Shown here: positions 1 to 8,185 of the stretch, piece by piece | How positions within the stretch are numbered: position 1 is the first letter of the stretch | Layout: each line of letters opens with the position of its first letter | NCBI RefSeq assembly: GCF_001602375.1 | Contig: NZ_BCNY01000015.1 | Span: forward strand, 806,001 to 870,000 | Direction of reading: 5' to 3' | Source of the DNA: Methanoculleus horonobensis | Lineage (GTDB): Archaea > Halobacteriota > Methanomicrobia > Methanomicrobiales > Methanoculleaceae | DNA length: 64,000 bases | Position numbers and translations under genes: made by a program | The notes under the pieces: generated by a model | What the model was told of the DNA's origin: nothing | Database searches by the model: none | Seen by the model: the letters and a program-made list of their open reading frames with translations, nothing else

Positions 1-1
1 G

Positions 2-553
2 ATGGGGCCTTCGGGCTCCGGGAAGTCGACACTCCTGAACCTGATGGGCTGCCTCGACGTCCCGACCACCGGGAAGATCTACCTCTCCGGGCAGGAGATC
101 TCTCAGATGAGCGACGACGACCTCACCCGGCTCCGGCGCGACCGCATCGGGTTCGTCTTCCAGCAGTTCAACCTGATTCCCCTCCTCTCGGCGGTCGAGA
201 ACGTCGAGTTTCCCATCGTTCTCACCACCGACCGGGAGGAGAGTCGGCGCCGGGCGATCGAGGTCATGCGGGCGATGCACCTCAACGACGCCCTCTTCAC
301 CCACAGGCCGGGCGAACTCTCGGGCGGCGAGCAGCAGCGGGTCGCGATCGCCCGGGCGCTCGTGAACGACCCCGATCTCCTCCTCTGCGACGAACCGACC
401 GGGAACCTGGACACGAAGACAGGGACGGCGATCATGGAGATCCTCGCGGAGGAGAACCGGGAGGGCAAGACGGTCGTCATGGTCACCCACGATCCGGGAG
501 TCGCCGCGTACGCCCGCCGCACGATCCGGATCGTGGACGGGAGGCTGGCGTAG
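2..553 (+). CDS. ABC transporter ATP-binding protein, MacB/LolD type (5' partial)
   Basis: ATPase subunit of a MacB/LolD/FtsE-type ABC exporter, hydrolysing ATP in the cytoplasm to drive the two permeases encoded directly downstream. The visible 183 residues begin at the Walker A motif (GPSGSGKST), followed by a Q-loop (FQQFNLIP), the signature LSGGEQQRVAIARAL, Walker B (LLLCDEPTGNLD) and the switch histidine (VTHD). About 35-40 N-terminal residues are missing because the gene starts before the window, so the ATG at position 2 is internal and not the true start. The stop TAG overlaps the GTG start of the next gene by one base, which indicates translational coupling. Substrate cannot be told from sequence; the family exports lipoproteins, peptides or antibiotics. 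Confidence 0.95.
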   Translation: MGPSGSGKSTLLNLMGCLDVPTTGKIYLSGQEISQMSDDDLTRLRRDRIGFVFQQFNLIPLLSAVENVEFPIVLTTDREESRRRAIEVMRAMHLNDALFTHRPGELSGGEQQRVAIARALVNDPDLLLCDEPTGNLDTKTGTAIMEILAEENREGKTVVMVTHDPGVAAYARRTIRIVDGRLA

Positions 554-1752
554 TGTTCTTCTCGTTCGCGGCGAGGAACCTCAAGCGGCACTGGGCACGC
601 TCAGGCCTCTCGATCATCGGGATCGTCATCGGGGTCGTCGCCATCGCTTCGATGGGGGTCATGGGCAACAGCATCAACCTCCTCGCCGCGAACATCATCA
701 CCGACGTCGGGGACACCGTCGTGGTCACGCCGCACACCGCGATCGGCGGAACCTTCGCCGGAGACCCGCGGACGGCCGTGGACGCCGCCATCCCCGCCCG
801 CGAGGTCGAGGAGATCCGGCGGGCGGCAAACCCGCACCGGACGATCCCGGTGCTCCAGGGAGCCGACGAGGTCGAGTTCGGCCGCGGCGAGAGCGGGTAT
901 GCCCAGATCATCGGGCTCGCATCGGACGATATCCCCGTCCTGCTCGAACTCGCGGAGGGGCAGCACCTCCGGCAGAACCAGGCGGGCGCGCTCGTCGGGA
1001 TCCACCTGGCCCGGGAGTACGGTATAGCCCCGGGTTCGAGGATCGTGATCGGGGGCGAGGACGTCCGGGTGGCGGGCGTGCTTGCGGAGCGGGGGATGGG
1101 GTTCGATATCAACCCGGACTATGCGATCGTCGTCTCCGAAGGCTGGTACGAGAGCCACTTCGGGGCGAAGGACTCCTATCCGCTGGTCATCGTCCGGGTG
1201 GGTGATGTCGACGAGATCGACGCCGTAAAGGATGCTATCGAGAGCCGGATCAACCGGCGCGAGGAGGTGGTCGACGTAGCCGACTCGCGCGAGATGCTCG
1301 GGCAGTACGAGGAGATCTATGGTCAGATAACGCTGTTTCTCCTCGGTATCGGCGGGATTGCACTCGTCGTCGCCGCCGTCAATATCCTGAATGTTATGTA
1401 CATCTCGGTGACCGAGCGCATCCGTGAGATCGGCGTCATGCGGAGCATCGGGGCGTTGCGCGGGGAGATCCTCCGGATGTTTCTGTATGAAGCGGTGATC
1501 CTCGGGCTCATCGGAAGCGTCGTCGGCGGTCTTCTGAGCACCGCCTTTGGGTACCTCATCAGCGTCGCCGCGATCGAGGTCGCCACGGCCGGGACGACCT
1601 TCGGCGAGAACTTCACGGTCTTCGACCAGAGCGCGATCGGGTTCATCGTCTTCGGGATGGCGTTCGGCATCGCAACCAGTATCGCCGCCGGGTTCTACCC
1701 GGCGTGGATTGCCTCGCACCTCGCCCCGGTCGATGCGATGAGGCAGAGATGA
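553..1752 (+). CDS. ABC transporter permease, MacB/FtsX type (first copy)
   Basis: Membrane subunit of the exporter, 399 residues with a GTG start overlapping the ATPase stop. One N-terminal membrane helix (about residues 20-45, IIGIVIGVVAIASMGVMG) precedes a large extracellular MacB-PCD-like domain (about 50-255). Three helices at the C-terminal end (about 260-395) form the FtsX domain, with the coupling segment VTERIREIGVMRSIGA, which is conserved in FtsX/MacB permeases and contacts the ATPase. It is clearly paralogous to the next gene over its whole length, so the pair probably forms a heterodimer. No separate membrane-fusion adaptor gene follows, as expected for an organism without an outer membrane. 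Confidence 0.93.
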   Translation: MFFSFAARNLKRHWARSGLSIIGIVIGVVAIASMGVMGNSINLLAANIITDVGDTVVVTPHTAIGGTFAGDPRTAVDAAIPAREVEEIRRAANPHRTIPVLQGADEVEFGRGESGYAQIIGLASDDIPVLLELAEGQHLRQNQAGALVGIHLAREYGIAPGSRIVIGGEDVRVAGVLAERGMGFDINPDYAIVVSEGWYESHFGAKDSYPLVIVRVGDVDEIDAVKDAIESRINRREEVVDVADSREMLGQYEEIYGQITLFLLGIGGIALVVAAVNILNVMYISVTERIREIGVMRSIGALRGEILRMFLYEAVILGLIGSVVGGLLSTAFGYLISVAAIEVATAGTTFGENFTVFDQSAIGFIVFGMAFGIATSIAAGFYPAWIASHLAPVDAMRQR

Positions 1753-1768
1753 AGAGGAGCGGCCGGGC

Positions 1769-2962
1769 ATGATCTTCATCGAGCTCGCGGTCAGGAATCT
1801 CAGGCGGCACAAAGTCCGTTCGGTTCTCGCAACGGTCGGCATCATCATCGGTGTCGTCGCCATCGCCTCCCTCGGCATCATGGGCAGCAGTCTCTCGACG
1901 CTTGTCGGGGGCATGGTCTCGGACGTGAGCGACACCGTTCTCGTCACCCCCCACCTCGCGGCATCGAGCGGCGACCCGTTCGATCCCCGAAACACCCTTG
2001 CCGCACGCATCTCCGAGAGGAACGTGGGGCTGGTAGAGAAGGCCGCCGGACAGCACCGCGTCGTCCCCATGATCGTCGCGTCCGATCGGCTTCGGGTACG
2101 GGATACGAGCGGCTACGCAACGATATACGCCATGCCTGCGGCCGATATCCCCTTCCTGCTCGAGCTGGAGGCGGGCCTCTACCCCCAGGGAAGATCTTCG
2201 GGGGTGATGGTGGGCTCGCTCCTTGCCGATGAGTTCGACCTCCATCCGGGGAGCCGCATCGAGGTCGGGGGCGAGAGCGTCCGCGTCATGGGGGTCGCGG
2301 CGGAGCGGGGGATGGGCATCGACATCAACCCCGATTACGCCATCATCGTCACGGAGGACTGGTACACGGAGCGGCACGGGGCGCAGGACTACAGCCGGGT
2401 CGTCGTGAAGGTCAGCGATCTCTCCGCTATCGAGGATGTCAAGGCCTCCATCGACCAGCAGATCAACCGCAGGAAGGAGGTCGTGGACATCCTCGACTCA
2501 CGCGAGATCCTGGAGATCTACTACGAGACGATTGACGCCATGAACGTCTTCCTCCTCGGTATCGGCGGGGTATCGCTCCTCGTCGCGAGCGTGAGCATCT
2601 TGAACGTCATGATCATATCGGTCACGGAGCGGACGGCGGAGATCGGGCTGATGCGGAGCATCGGGGCGCGAAGACGGGAGGTTCTCCGGATGTTCCTCTA
2701 CGAGAGCCTGATCCTCGGGGCCATGGGGAGCATCGTCGGCGGCACCATCAGCGCGGTGGTCGCCTACTACGCCTCTGCCTCCGTAGGAGACCTCTTCGCC
2801 GATTTTGCCGTCTCGGGAGAGGCCGGCATCCCCGTCTCCGTGGTGATCGGCTACGTCACCTTTGCGATGGCGTTCGGCATCGGGACAAGTGTCGTCGCCG
2901 GGTTCTACCCCTCGTGGAAGGCGGCGCAGTTGAACCCCATCGAAGCGCTCCGCTACGAGTGA
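1769..2962 (+). CDS. ABC transporter permease, MacB/FtsX type (second copy)
   Basis: Second permease of the exporter, 397 residues, beginning 16 bases after the first. It shows the same architecture: N-terminal helix (IIIGVVAIASLGIMG), extracellular domain with the shared segment GMGIDINPDYAI, and C-terminal FtsX helices with VTERTAEIGLMRSIGA. High similarity to the preceding gene points to tandem duplication followed by divergence. The ATPase and two permeases form one operon; the next gene starts 100 bases later and has its own ribosome binding site. Substrate is unknown. Confidence 0.93.
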   Translation: MIFIELAVRNLRRHKVRSVLATVGIIIGVVAIASLGIMGSSLSTLVGGMVSDVSDTVLVTPHLAASSGDPFDPRNTLAARISERNVGLVEKAAGQHRVVPMIVASDRLRVRDTSGYATIYAMPAADIPFLLELEAGLYPQGRSSGVMVGSLLADEFDLHPGSRIEVGGESVRVMGVAAERGMGIDINPDYAIIVTEDWYTERHGAQDYSRVVVKVSDLSAIEDVKASIDQQINRRKEVVDILDSREILEIYYETIDAMNVFLLGIGGVSLLVASVSILNVMIISVTERTAEIGLMRSIGARRREVLRMFLYESLILGAMGSIVGGTISAVVAYYASASVGDLFADFAVSGEAGIPVSVVIGYVTFAMAFGIGTSVVAGFYPSWKAAQLNPIEALRYE

Positions 2963-3061
2963 CGAGTTCCCCCGGGGGAGGGAGGAGGCCGCCCCACGGC
3001 ACTGCCCCCCTGGAAGCCGTCGCGAGGCCGGGGGTGGCGAAGCCCCTTCCGGGGTGAGACC

Positions 3062-4372
3062 ATGCGTAATTTCATAGCCCTGGAGACCGGAAACTCTATG
3101 AGCACTTATAGGATGATAGAGTTCTCTGTCAGGAAGTGCTCTGACCTCCATCGGGTCCTCAATACGATAACAATACCCGGCTGTGTGAAACGAATGTTGC
3201 AAATGATTACGTGGCTCGACAAAAACTTCAGCTCGCTCCAGCCGACGCGGGCGATCATCATGAGAGCGCTGCGCCACCTGCGCCCTGCGGATCGAAAAAA
3301 GCTCTTCTCCGAAGACATCCCCGAGATGCGGACCGCCGAAGGGCGGTGGTTCGAGGCGATCGTTTATGAGATGATCCTCGATCTCTCCCGGCAGACCAAC
3401 CTCATCCGCTCCGTCGTGGCCCGGGGTGCCGACGGGCCCGCCAAAGTCCGGCGTGCGCAACTCGGTCAGAACGGACTCTTCTACTCGAACATCGGGGATA
3501 TCAAAGTCCGGGGAAACGGCCAGGATCTCGCCGAGGTCGATCTCGTGCTCGTCGACCATACCGGAGCACTGACGTTCGGGGAGATCATCACGTCTCCTGC
3601 CGACTTAAAAGAGTTCGAGGCGGAGATCCGCTACAAAAAACAACTCTTCGGCTATCTCTACGGGCAGCCGACCGTGCCGTTCCTTCTCATCTCCTCGGTC
3701 GATATCTCCCGGACGGCCGTCGTCCGCCGCCTCCTCAAGGAACCCGACAACGTCCTCCTCACCACCCCGACCTGCGAGGACTTAAAGGCCCTTATCCGGC
3801 AGCGAGACCTGAAACGAGGTCCTACCGGCCGGGTAAAGCATGAGAGGCTGGTATCCATCAAGGACATTCCGCCCCGCCGGCCGTTCGACTACAAGAAATT
3901 GCACGACGAACGGCTGCAGAGCATAATCTCCACCGTCACCTCGAAGAAAGGCGTCGTGGAACTCGGTACCCCGGACGAGATCCCGCCGATCGTGAAGAAG
4001 GTTCTCTTCGGAGGACTCTACCCCTCCGCCGTCCGGATGCTCGATGCCCGATACCCCATCCGCATCAAGGGAAAGACCTACGACCCGGATACGATTCAGA
4101 AACAGTTCTCGAAGGTCATTCTCGCCGTGAACATCCCGGAGTACCGGCCGATCATCTATCTCCGGGCCCGGAACAAGAAGGAGTACCTCAAGATGGTGCC
4201 GAACAAGACTGGCGGGTTCAAGTTCGAGAGCCGGCGGACGCCTCATATGGCAGGCTTCTTCCTCTGGCTCGAGTCCGTTCAGCCGTCGCTCGGGGCCGAG
4301 TTGACGCGGGAACTCCTCGATGCGTTCCCCACGATTCATGTCCCGGATGCGATCGCGGACGGGAAACCGTAA
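3062..4372 (+). CDS. Conserved hypothetical protein, possible PD-(D/E)XK-like nuclease fold
   Basis: I do not recognise this 436-residue protein. It is soluble and basic, with no signal peptide or membrane segments. Around residues 155-175 there is a strand-loop-strand pattern (AEVDLVLVDHTGALTFGEI) that resembles the D...ExK core of restriction-like nuclease folds, but the usual lysine is replaced by isoleucine, so catalysis is doubtful. The ATG is supported by GGGGTGAG about 5-10 bases upstream. An alternative start is the ATG at 3098. It stands alone between the ABC operon and a small membrane protein. Function is not assigned; the nuclease idea is inference. Confidence 0.75.
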   Translation: MRNFIALETGNSMSTYRMIEFSVRKCSDLHRVLNTITIPGCVKRMLQMITWLDKNFSSLQPTRAIIMRALRHLRPADRKKLFSEDIPEMRTAEGRWFEAIVYEMILDLSRQTNLIRSVVARGADGPAKVRRAQLGQNGLFYSNIGDIKVRGNGQDLAEVDLVLVDHTGALTFGEIITSPADLKEFEAEIRYKKQLFGYLYGQPTVPFLLISSVDISRTAVVRRLLKEPDNVLLTTPTCEDLKALIRQRDLKRGPTGRVKHERLVSIKDIPPRRPFDYKKLHDERLQSIISTVTSKKGVVELGTPDEIPPIVKKVLFGGLYPSAVRMLDARYPIRIKGKTYDPDTIQKQFSKVILAVNIPEYRPIIYLRARNKKEYLKMVPNKTGGFKFESRRTPHMAGFFLWLESVQPSLGAELTRELLDAFPTIHVPDAIADGKP

Positions 4373-4426
4373 GATACGTATGCCGGCCCCAGGTGACCTC
4401 ATGAACTCGGACGGCGGTGATCCGGA

Positions 4427-4702
4427 ATGAGCCCGGTGGCGGAGATCGCCGGGTTCGTGGGGATTGCCCTGGTCGCTGTCTTCCTCGGGATCGCCGCGGC
4501 TCTCGGGGTCTCGTACGTCGGGATGCTCTACGGCCCCCGCATATTCGCCTTCATCGGGGAAGGAGGGCTCAGGGTCGTTCCGAAACTGATGGCGGTCATC
4601 GTTCTTGCGATAGCCATCCAGTTCATCATCCGCGGAATCGCGGAGGCGATGCCCCAGCTGCTGGCGAATGTCGAGTTCGGTGGGGATGCGGGTACGGAAT
4701 GA
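4427..4702 (+). CDS. Small membrane protein resembling the C-terminal half of MarC (UPF0056)
   Basis: A 91-residue protein with two hydrophobic segments (about residues 8-35 and 55-75). The order of features, ending in a stretch with VPKLMAVIVLAIAIQFIIRG, resembles the C-terminal half of the MarC/UPF0056 family of roughly 200 residues, where a similar R-x-MG-LIL-A-IAVQFI segment occurs. The upstream bases leave no room for the other half, so this is a half-length homologue or a relic with its own start. A GGTGATC-like ribosome binding site lies just upstream. Its TGA overlaps the next ATG (ATGA), so it is translationally coupled to the PAP2 phosphatase. Confidence 0.6.
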   Translation: MSPVAEIAGFVGIALVAVFLGIAAALGVSYVGMLYGPRIFAFIGEGGLRVVPKLMAVIVLAIAIQFIIRGIAEAMPQLLANVEFGGDAGTE

Positions 4703-5664
4703 CGGATGTTCAGATCGCTCTCATCCAGGCGCTCCAGGCCCACGCGGCGTGGCTCGAAGTGCCGATGCTCGCCTTCTCGTTCCTCGGGGAGCCGGAGTTC
4801 TACCTGCTCGTCATTGCGGCCCTCTACTGGTGCTGGGACACGCGCCTCGGGCTTCGTCTGGCCCTCCTGATGGGGATCACCGGCGGGGTCAACGAGGCCC
4901 TCAAGGTCGCGTTCCACCTTCCCCGCCCCTACTGGGTCTGTCCGGAGATCAGGGCGCTTGGAAGTCATCCGTCGTTCGGGCTGCCGTCGGCGCACGCCCA
5001 GGGGTCGGCGTCGTTCTGGGGACTGCTCGCCGCCGACGTCCGGTGGAAGTGGTTCACCGTCTTCGCCGTCGGAATGGCCTTTCTCATCGGCGCATCAAGG
5101 ATCTTCCTCGGGGTTCACTTCCCGACCGATGTTCTTGCGGGCTGGGCGATCGGCGCCGCCGTCCTCCTGGGGTTCCTTGCTCTCGAGAGGCCGGTAGGCC
5201 GCCGGATCGCCGCCCTCCCCCTCTCAGGGCAGGTGCTTGCCGCATTCATAGGATCGCTTGCCCTGGGGCTGGCCTCGTTTGGTGCTCTCGCGGCCCTCGG
5301 GGACTGGGAGGTCCCCGCCTCCTGGGCGGCGGGGGCGCTCGAGCAGTCCGGGGAGGCGATCCACCCGCTCGATCTCCTGGACGCGGTCATGGCCTCGGGC
5401 CTCTTCTTCGGGTTCGCGGCCGGTGCGGCGGCAGACCGCCATCCGGGGAGCATCTGCGCCGAAGGGAAGGGATCGGTCCGGCTGTTTCGCTACGTCTTCG
5501 GGCTCGCCGTGGCCGGGGCGATCTGGTACGGGCTCGGGCTTCTTTCCCCGCAGGGTGCCGTTCCCGCCGCCTACCTCTTCCAGTACCTCCGGGCCGCCGT
5601 CGCCGGTGCCTGGGTCTCGTTCGGCGCCCCGGCGTTCTTCGCCCGGTATTGCCCGGGCGCGTAA
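4699..5664 (+). CDS. PAP2 superfamily membrane phosphatase
   Basis: Integral membrane phosphatase of the type-2 phosphatidic acid phosphatase family, 321 residues. These enzymes dephosphorylate lipid phosphates or polyprenyl diphosphates at the membrane surface. All three motifs are present: K69 with RP at 75-76 (KVAFHLPRP), PSAH at 96-99 (variant of PSGH, keeping the histidine), and SRIFLGVHFPTD at about 133-144 with the catalytic His140 and Asp144. Several hydrophobic segments follow to the C-terminus, giving extra helices beyond the core. The start at 4699 overlaps the previous stop as ATGA; a longer in-frame extension to 4417 exists but would overlap the upstream gene. The substrate, perhaps a dolichyl or archaeol phosphate, is inference. 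Confidence 0.9.
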   Translation: MTDVQIALIQALQAHAAWLEVPMLAFSFLGEPEFYLLVIAALYWCWDTRLGLRLALLMGITGGVNEALKVAFHLPRPYWVCPEIRALGSHPSFGLPSAHAQGSASFWGLLAADVRWKWFTVFAVGMAFLIGASRIFLGVHFPTDVLAGWAIGAAVLLGFLALERPVGRRIAALPLSGQVLAAFIGSLALGLASFGALAALGDWEVPASWAAGALEQSGEAIHPLDLLDAVMASGLFFGFAAGAAADRHPGSICAEGKGSVRLFRYVFGLAVAGAIWYGLGLLSPQGAVPAAYLFQYLRAAVAGAWVSFGAPAFFARYCPGA

Positions 5665-5671
5665 CGCAGGA

Positions 5672-5679
5672 GTATATAT
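5672..5679 (+). promoter_or_regulatory. TATA box, probable leaderless promoter
   Basis: The sequence GTATATAT is centred about 26 bases before the ATG at 5702. Archaeal transcription normally starts about 25 bases downstream of the box, so the message would begin at or next to the start codon. Confidence 0.6.
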
Positions 5680-5701
5680 CCCCTGCAGGCGAGGATCCAG
5701 T

Positions 5702-6313
5702 ATGGATTCGGCGGACGGTGGTTTCACGGTGCTCGAAGGTCTCATCCTCTGCATCGTGGCGGTCCTGCTTGCCGTGCTTGCGGCCCACGCCCTGAACGCT
5801 CCCCCCGGCCATCCGGCGGGCTTCGTCTACTCCGCCCTCGAGGAGACCGGGGGATGCCTGATGGTCTCCGGCGATGTTTACGGCTACGCGCTCGGCGGCG
5901 GAACCGTCGACGGCGTCGCCCTCGTCTGCGACCGGCCCGACCTATCACGGATGGGATCGGTCTCCTGCAGCATCCGCCTCTTCGTCGGCGATATGGGGAG
6001 CGTCGATATCGGCCGCGCCGTGGTCGAGGTCGCCACCCCCGAAGGAACCGAGCGCCTCGATAGAACTGCCGGAGCGCCGGTATCGCCCGGGAACTGGACG
6101 ATCGTCCGGATGGGGCACACGATCCCGTTTCTGCAGGCGGACGACGACACGCTCCTCGAGCCTGGAGAGCAGTTCGACCTGGTCATCTATCCCTCCCGGC
6201 CGTTTGCGCCCGGCGAGAGGTTCCTGATCCGCATCGCCCCGCCCGGCGGCGTTCCGCTCACGATGGAGCGGGTCGTGCCGCCCCGGATCACGCCGGTGAT
6301 GGATCTCGGCTGA
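5702..6313 (+). CDS. Archaellin/type IV pilin-like protein
   Basis: A 203-residue protein with an N-terminus typical of archaeal class III signal peptides: a short charged leader (MDSADGG), then FTVLEGLILCIVAVLLAVLA as the hydrophobic polymerisation helix with the conserved glutamate shortly after the expected cleavage site. The remaining 165 residues are extracellular beta-rich sequence ending in a segment typical of archaellins, with a low lysine content. It is likely processed by FlaK/PibD-type peptidase and assembled into a filament or used as a minor pilin. No archaellum motor genes (flaI, flaJ) are nearby, so it is an orphan filament gene. Minor pilin versus archaellin cannot be decided from sequence. 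Confidence 0.7.
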   Translation: MDSADGGFTVLEGLILCIVAVLLAVLAAHALNAPPGHPAGFVYSALEETGGCLMVSGDVYGYALGGGTVDGVALVCDRPDLSRMGSVSCSIRLFVGDMGSVDIGRAVVEVATPEGTERLDRTAGAPVSPGNWTIVRMGHTIPFLQADDDTLLEPGEQFDLVIYPSRPFAPGERFLIRIAPPGGVPLTMERVVPPRITPVMDLG

Positions 6314-6331
6314 AAACACCCTTCAGCAGAC

Positions 6332-6339
6332 TTTTATAG
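6332..6339 (+). promoter_or_regulatory. TATA box for the NfeD-slipin operon
   Basis: TTTTATAG is centred about 25 bases before the ATG at 6361, predicting a leaderless transcript for the nfeD-slipin pair. Confidence 0.6.
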
Positions 6340-6360
6340 CCGAAAGCCGACTCACTCTCT

Positions 6361-6819
6361 ATGCTTGCAGAGGGGATCGCTCTCGGCTGGATTCTGATCG
6401 TGCTCGGGGCGGTGCTGCTCCTGGTGGAGGTCTACCAGCCCGGTTTCTTCATCGCCGTCCCCGCGACGGTGATGGTCATTCTCGGGGTTCTCCTCCTCCT
6501 CGGCGTCGACATCCTCACGTCCCCCTGGGGCCTCGTCGTCGGGGTCCTGGCGGCAATCGTGGCGGCCTCGGTCACCGTGTGGCTCTACGGCCGCCTCACG
6601 CCCGGTCAGGAACCGCCGACGACCCTCTCCCGCGACTCGCTCGTCGGTCTCGAGGGAACGGTGGTCGTCCCGGTCGATCCGGAGACGCTCGTGGGGAAGG
6701 TGCGGCTCGGGAGCATGGAGTGGAGCGCCCGATCTGAATCGGGAGAGATCCCGGTCGGGAGAAAAGTTATCGTCGTTCGCTCCGAAGGGGTGCACGTCGT
6801 CGTGAAGGAGGTAGTTTAA
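6361..6819 (+). CDS. NfeD-like membrane protein
   Basis: A 152-residue protein of the short NfeD type. Two to three hydrophobic segments (about residues 5-80, including LILVGAVLLLVEVYQPGF-like and ILGVLLLLGVDIL stretches) are followed by a C-terminal OB-fold domain (about 90-152) with the family pattern LVGLEGTVVVPVDPETLVGKVRLGSMEWSA. NfeD proteins are partners of stomatin/slipin proteins and help organise membrane microdomains. The slipin gene follows after one base, which strongly supports the assignment. It lacks the ClpP-like protease domain of long NfeD proteins. Confidence 0.9.
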   Translation: MLAEGIALGWILIVLGAVLLLVEVYQPGFFIAVPATVMVILGVLLLLGVDILTSPWGLVVGVLAAIVAASVTVWLYGRLTPGQEPPTTLSRDSLVGLEGTVVVPVDPETLVGKVRLGSMEWSARSESGEIPVGRKVIVVRSEGVHVVVKEVV

Positions 6820-6820
6820 G

Positions 6821-7912
6821 ATGCTTTTTACTGGAGAGGGCCCGTTGACCGGGCTCATCACGGTCTTTCTTATCATCGTCATCATCATCATCTTCGCCCG
6901 TGGCGTGGTGATCGTACAGCCGTACGAGCAGGGACTTCAGATCCGCCTGGGACGCTACATCGGGAGGATGAACCCCGGCTTTCGGTGGGTCGTCCCGCTG
7001 ATTACGGTAGTCAAGAAACTCGACCTCCGGACAGAGGTGATGGACGTCCCGCGGCAGGAGGTGATCACGAAGGACAACTCCCCGACGAACGTCGACGCGA
7101 TCGTCTATGTCCGAATAATCGATCCCGAGAAGGCCTACTTCGAGGTGATGAACTACCGGTCGGCGACGGTGGCGCTGGCGCAGACGAGTCTCCGCGGGAT
7201 CATCGGCGACATGGAACTCGACGAGGTCCTCTACAACCGGGACATCATCAACGCCCGCCTCAGGGATATTCTGGACCGTGAGACCGATGCCTGGGGCGTC
7301 AAAGTCGAGCGAGTGGAGATCAAGGAGGTCGACCCGGTGGGTGCGGTCAAGCAGGCGATGACCGAGCAGACCGCGGCCGAGCGTGAGCGGCGTGCGGCGA
7401 TCCTCCGTGCGGACGGCGAGAAGCGGGCGGCGATCCTCAAGGCGGAGGGGAGCCGGCAGAGCATCATCCTGGAGGCCGAGGGCGAGCGGCAGAGCAAGAT
7501 CCTGCGGGCCGAGGGTGAACGGCTATCGAAGATCCTGCAGGCGCAGGGCGAGGCGCAGGGGCTGCGCATCCTCTCGGTCGGCGCCCGGCCGCTTGATAAG
7601 CGGGCGATCACGGTCCTCTCCCTCGACGCCTTGAAGAAGATGGCCGAGGGCCAGGCGACGAAGATCATATTCCCCTTCGAGCTCTCGAGCATTGTGAAGC
7701 AGGCCGCGGAGTACCTCGGCGCCACGACCGAGGCACCCGAAGTTCCGGAAGGAGGAGAACTGCCCCCGGAGGATATCCTCGGGGAGATCCCGGGACGGGA
7801 TGTGGTCAGAACCGCTGAGGAGGCGGTAAAGAGCATCGATACCGATATCGGCGTGGAGATGCAGAAGAAGTCGCGGGACCTGATCAGCAAGGGAGACCAG
7901 GAGGAACTGTGA
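6821..7912 (+). CDS. Slipin/stomatin-like SPFH (band 7) protein
   Basis: A 363-residue membrane-anchored SPFH protein. One hydrophobic segment at the N-terminus (about 12-28) is followed by the band-7 domain (about 35-190, with PGFRWVVPL, DVPRQEVITKDN and GVKVERVEIKEV). Then comes a long Ala/Glu/Arg-rich coiled coil (about 195-265) with repeated AEGERQSKILRAEGER-type units typical of slipins. The C-terminal 110 residues include an acidic linker. These proteins oligomerise on membranes and work with NfeD. The gene is co-transcribed with nfeD, and a hairpin terminator follows its stop. Confidence 0.95.
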   Translation: MLFTGEGPLTGLITVFLIIVIIIIFARGVVIVQPYEQGLQIRLGRYIGRMNPGFRWVVPLITVVKKLDLRTEVMDVPRQEVITKDNSPTNVDAIVYVRIIDPEKAYFEVMNYRSATVALAQTSLRGIIGDMELDEVLYNRDIINARLRDILDRETDAWGVKVERVEIKEVDPVGAVKQAMTEQTAAERERRAAILRADGEKRAAILKAEGSRQSIILEAEGERQSKILRAEGERLSKILQAQGEAQGLRILSVGARPLDKRAITVLSLDALKKMAEGQATKIIFPFELSSIVKQAAEYLGATTEAPEVPEGGELPPEDILGEIPGRDVVRTAEEAVKSIDTDIGVEMQKKSRDLISKGDQEEL

Positions 7913-7940
7913 GGCTTCGCACCTTCGGCCCGTCGCCCTC

Positions 7941-7972
7941 CCGGCCGCTCTCGGCCGGATCTCACCTTTTTT
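7941..7972 (+). terminator. Hairpin plus T-run after the slipin gene
   Basis: A perfect 7-bp G+C stem (7941-7947 with 7952-7958, loop CTCT) is followed by six T residues at 7967-7972. This would end the nfeD-slipin transcript. Confidence 0.6.
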
Positions 7973-8066
7973 CACTGGCCTGAACCGTCCCGGTTACAGT
8001 CCACGATACCGTCTGCCTCCCTGTCGGAGCAGGCTTATCGGAACGCTTTTTCTGGCGAAAGAGCAC

Positions 8067-8093
8067 CTCCTGAGCTCCTGTCCGGAGCAGGAG
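8067..8093 (+). other. Stem-loop upstream of the binding-protein gene
   Basis: CTCCT and GCTCC (8067-8078, with a two-base bulge) pair with GGAGCAGGAG (8084-8093) around a five-base loop. It lies about 95 bases before the next start codon. A role in RNA control is possible but not shown; the rest of 7973-8185 holds no gene that I can support. Confidence 0.3.
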
Positions 8094-8185
8094 ATGCCTG
8101 GTGGGGGGTTGATTCCTGTAAATCTCCTGTACCCCTCCTGATACAGAAACGAAACGGTTATTCCCGTTATCGTGAAGTAAATTGT

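Noticed and set aside
601-2070. Long antisense open frame opposite the permeases
   Set aside because: It lies fully opposite two well-supported permeases and has a skewed Asp/Arg/Pro composition typical of G+C-rich shadows.
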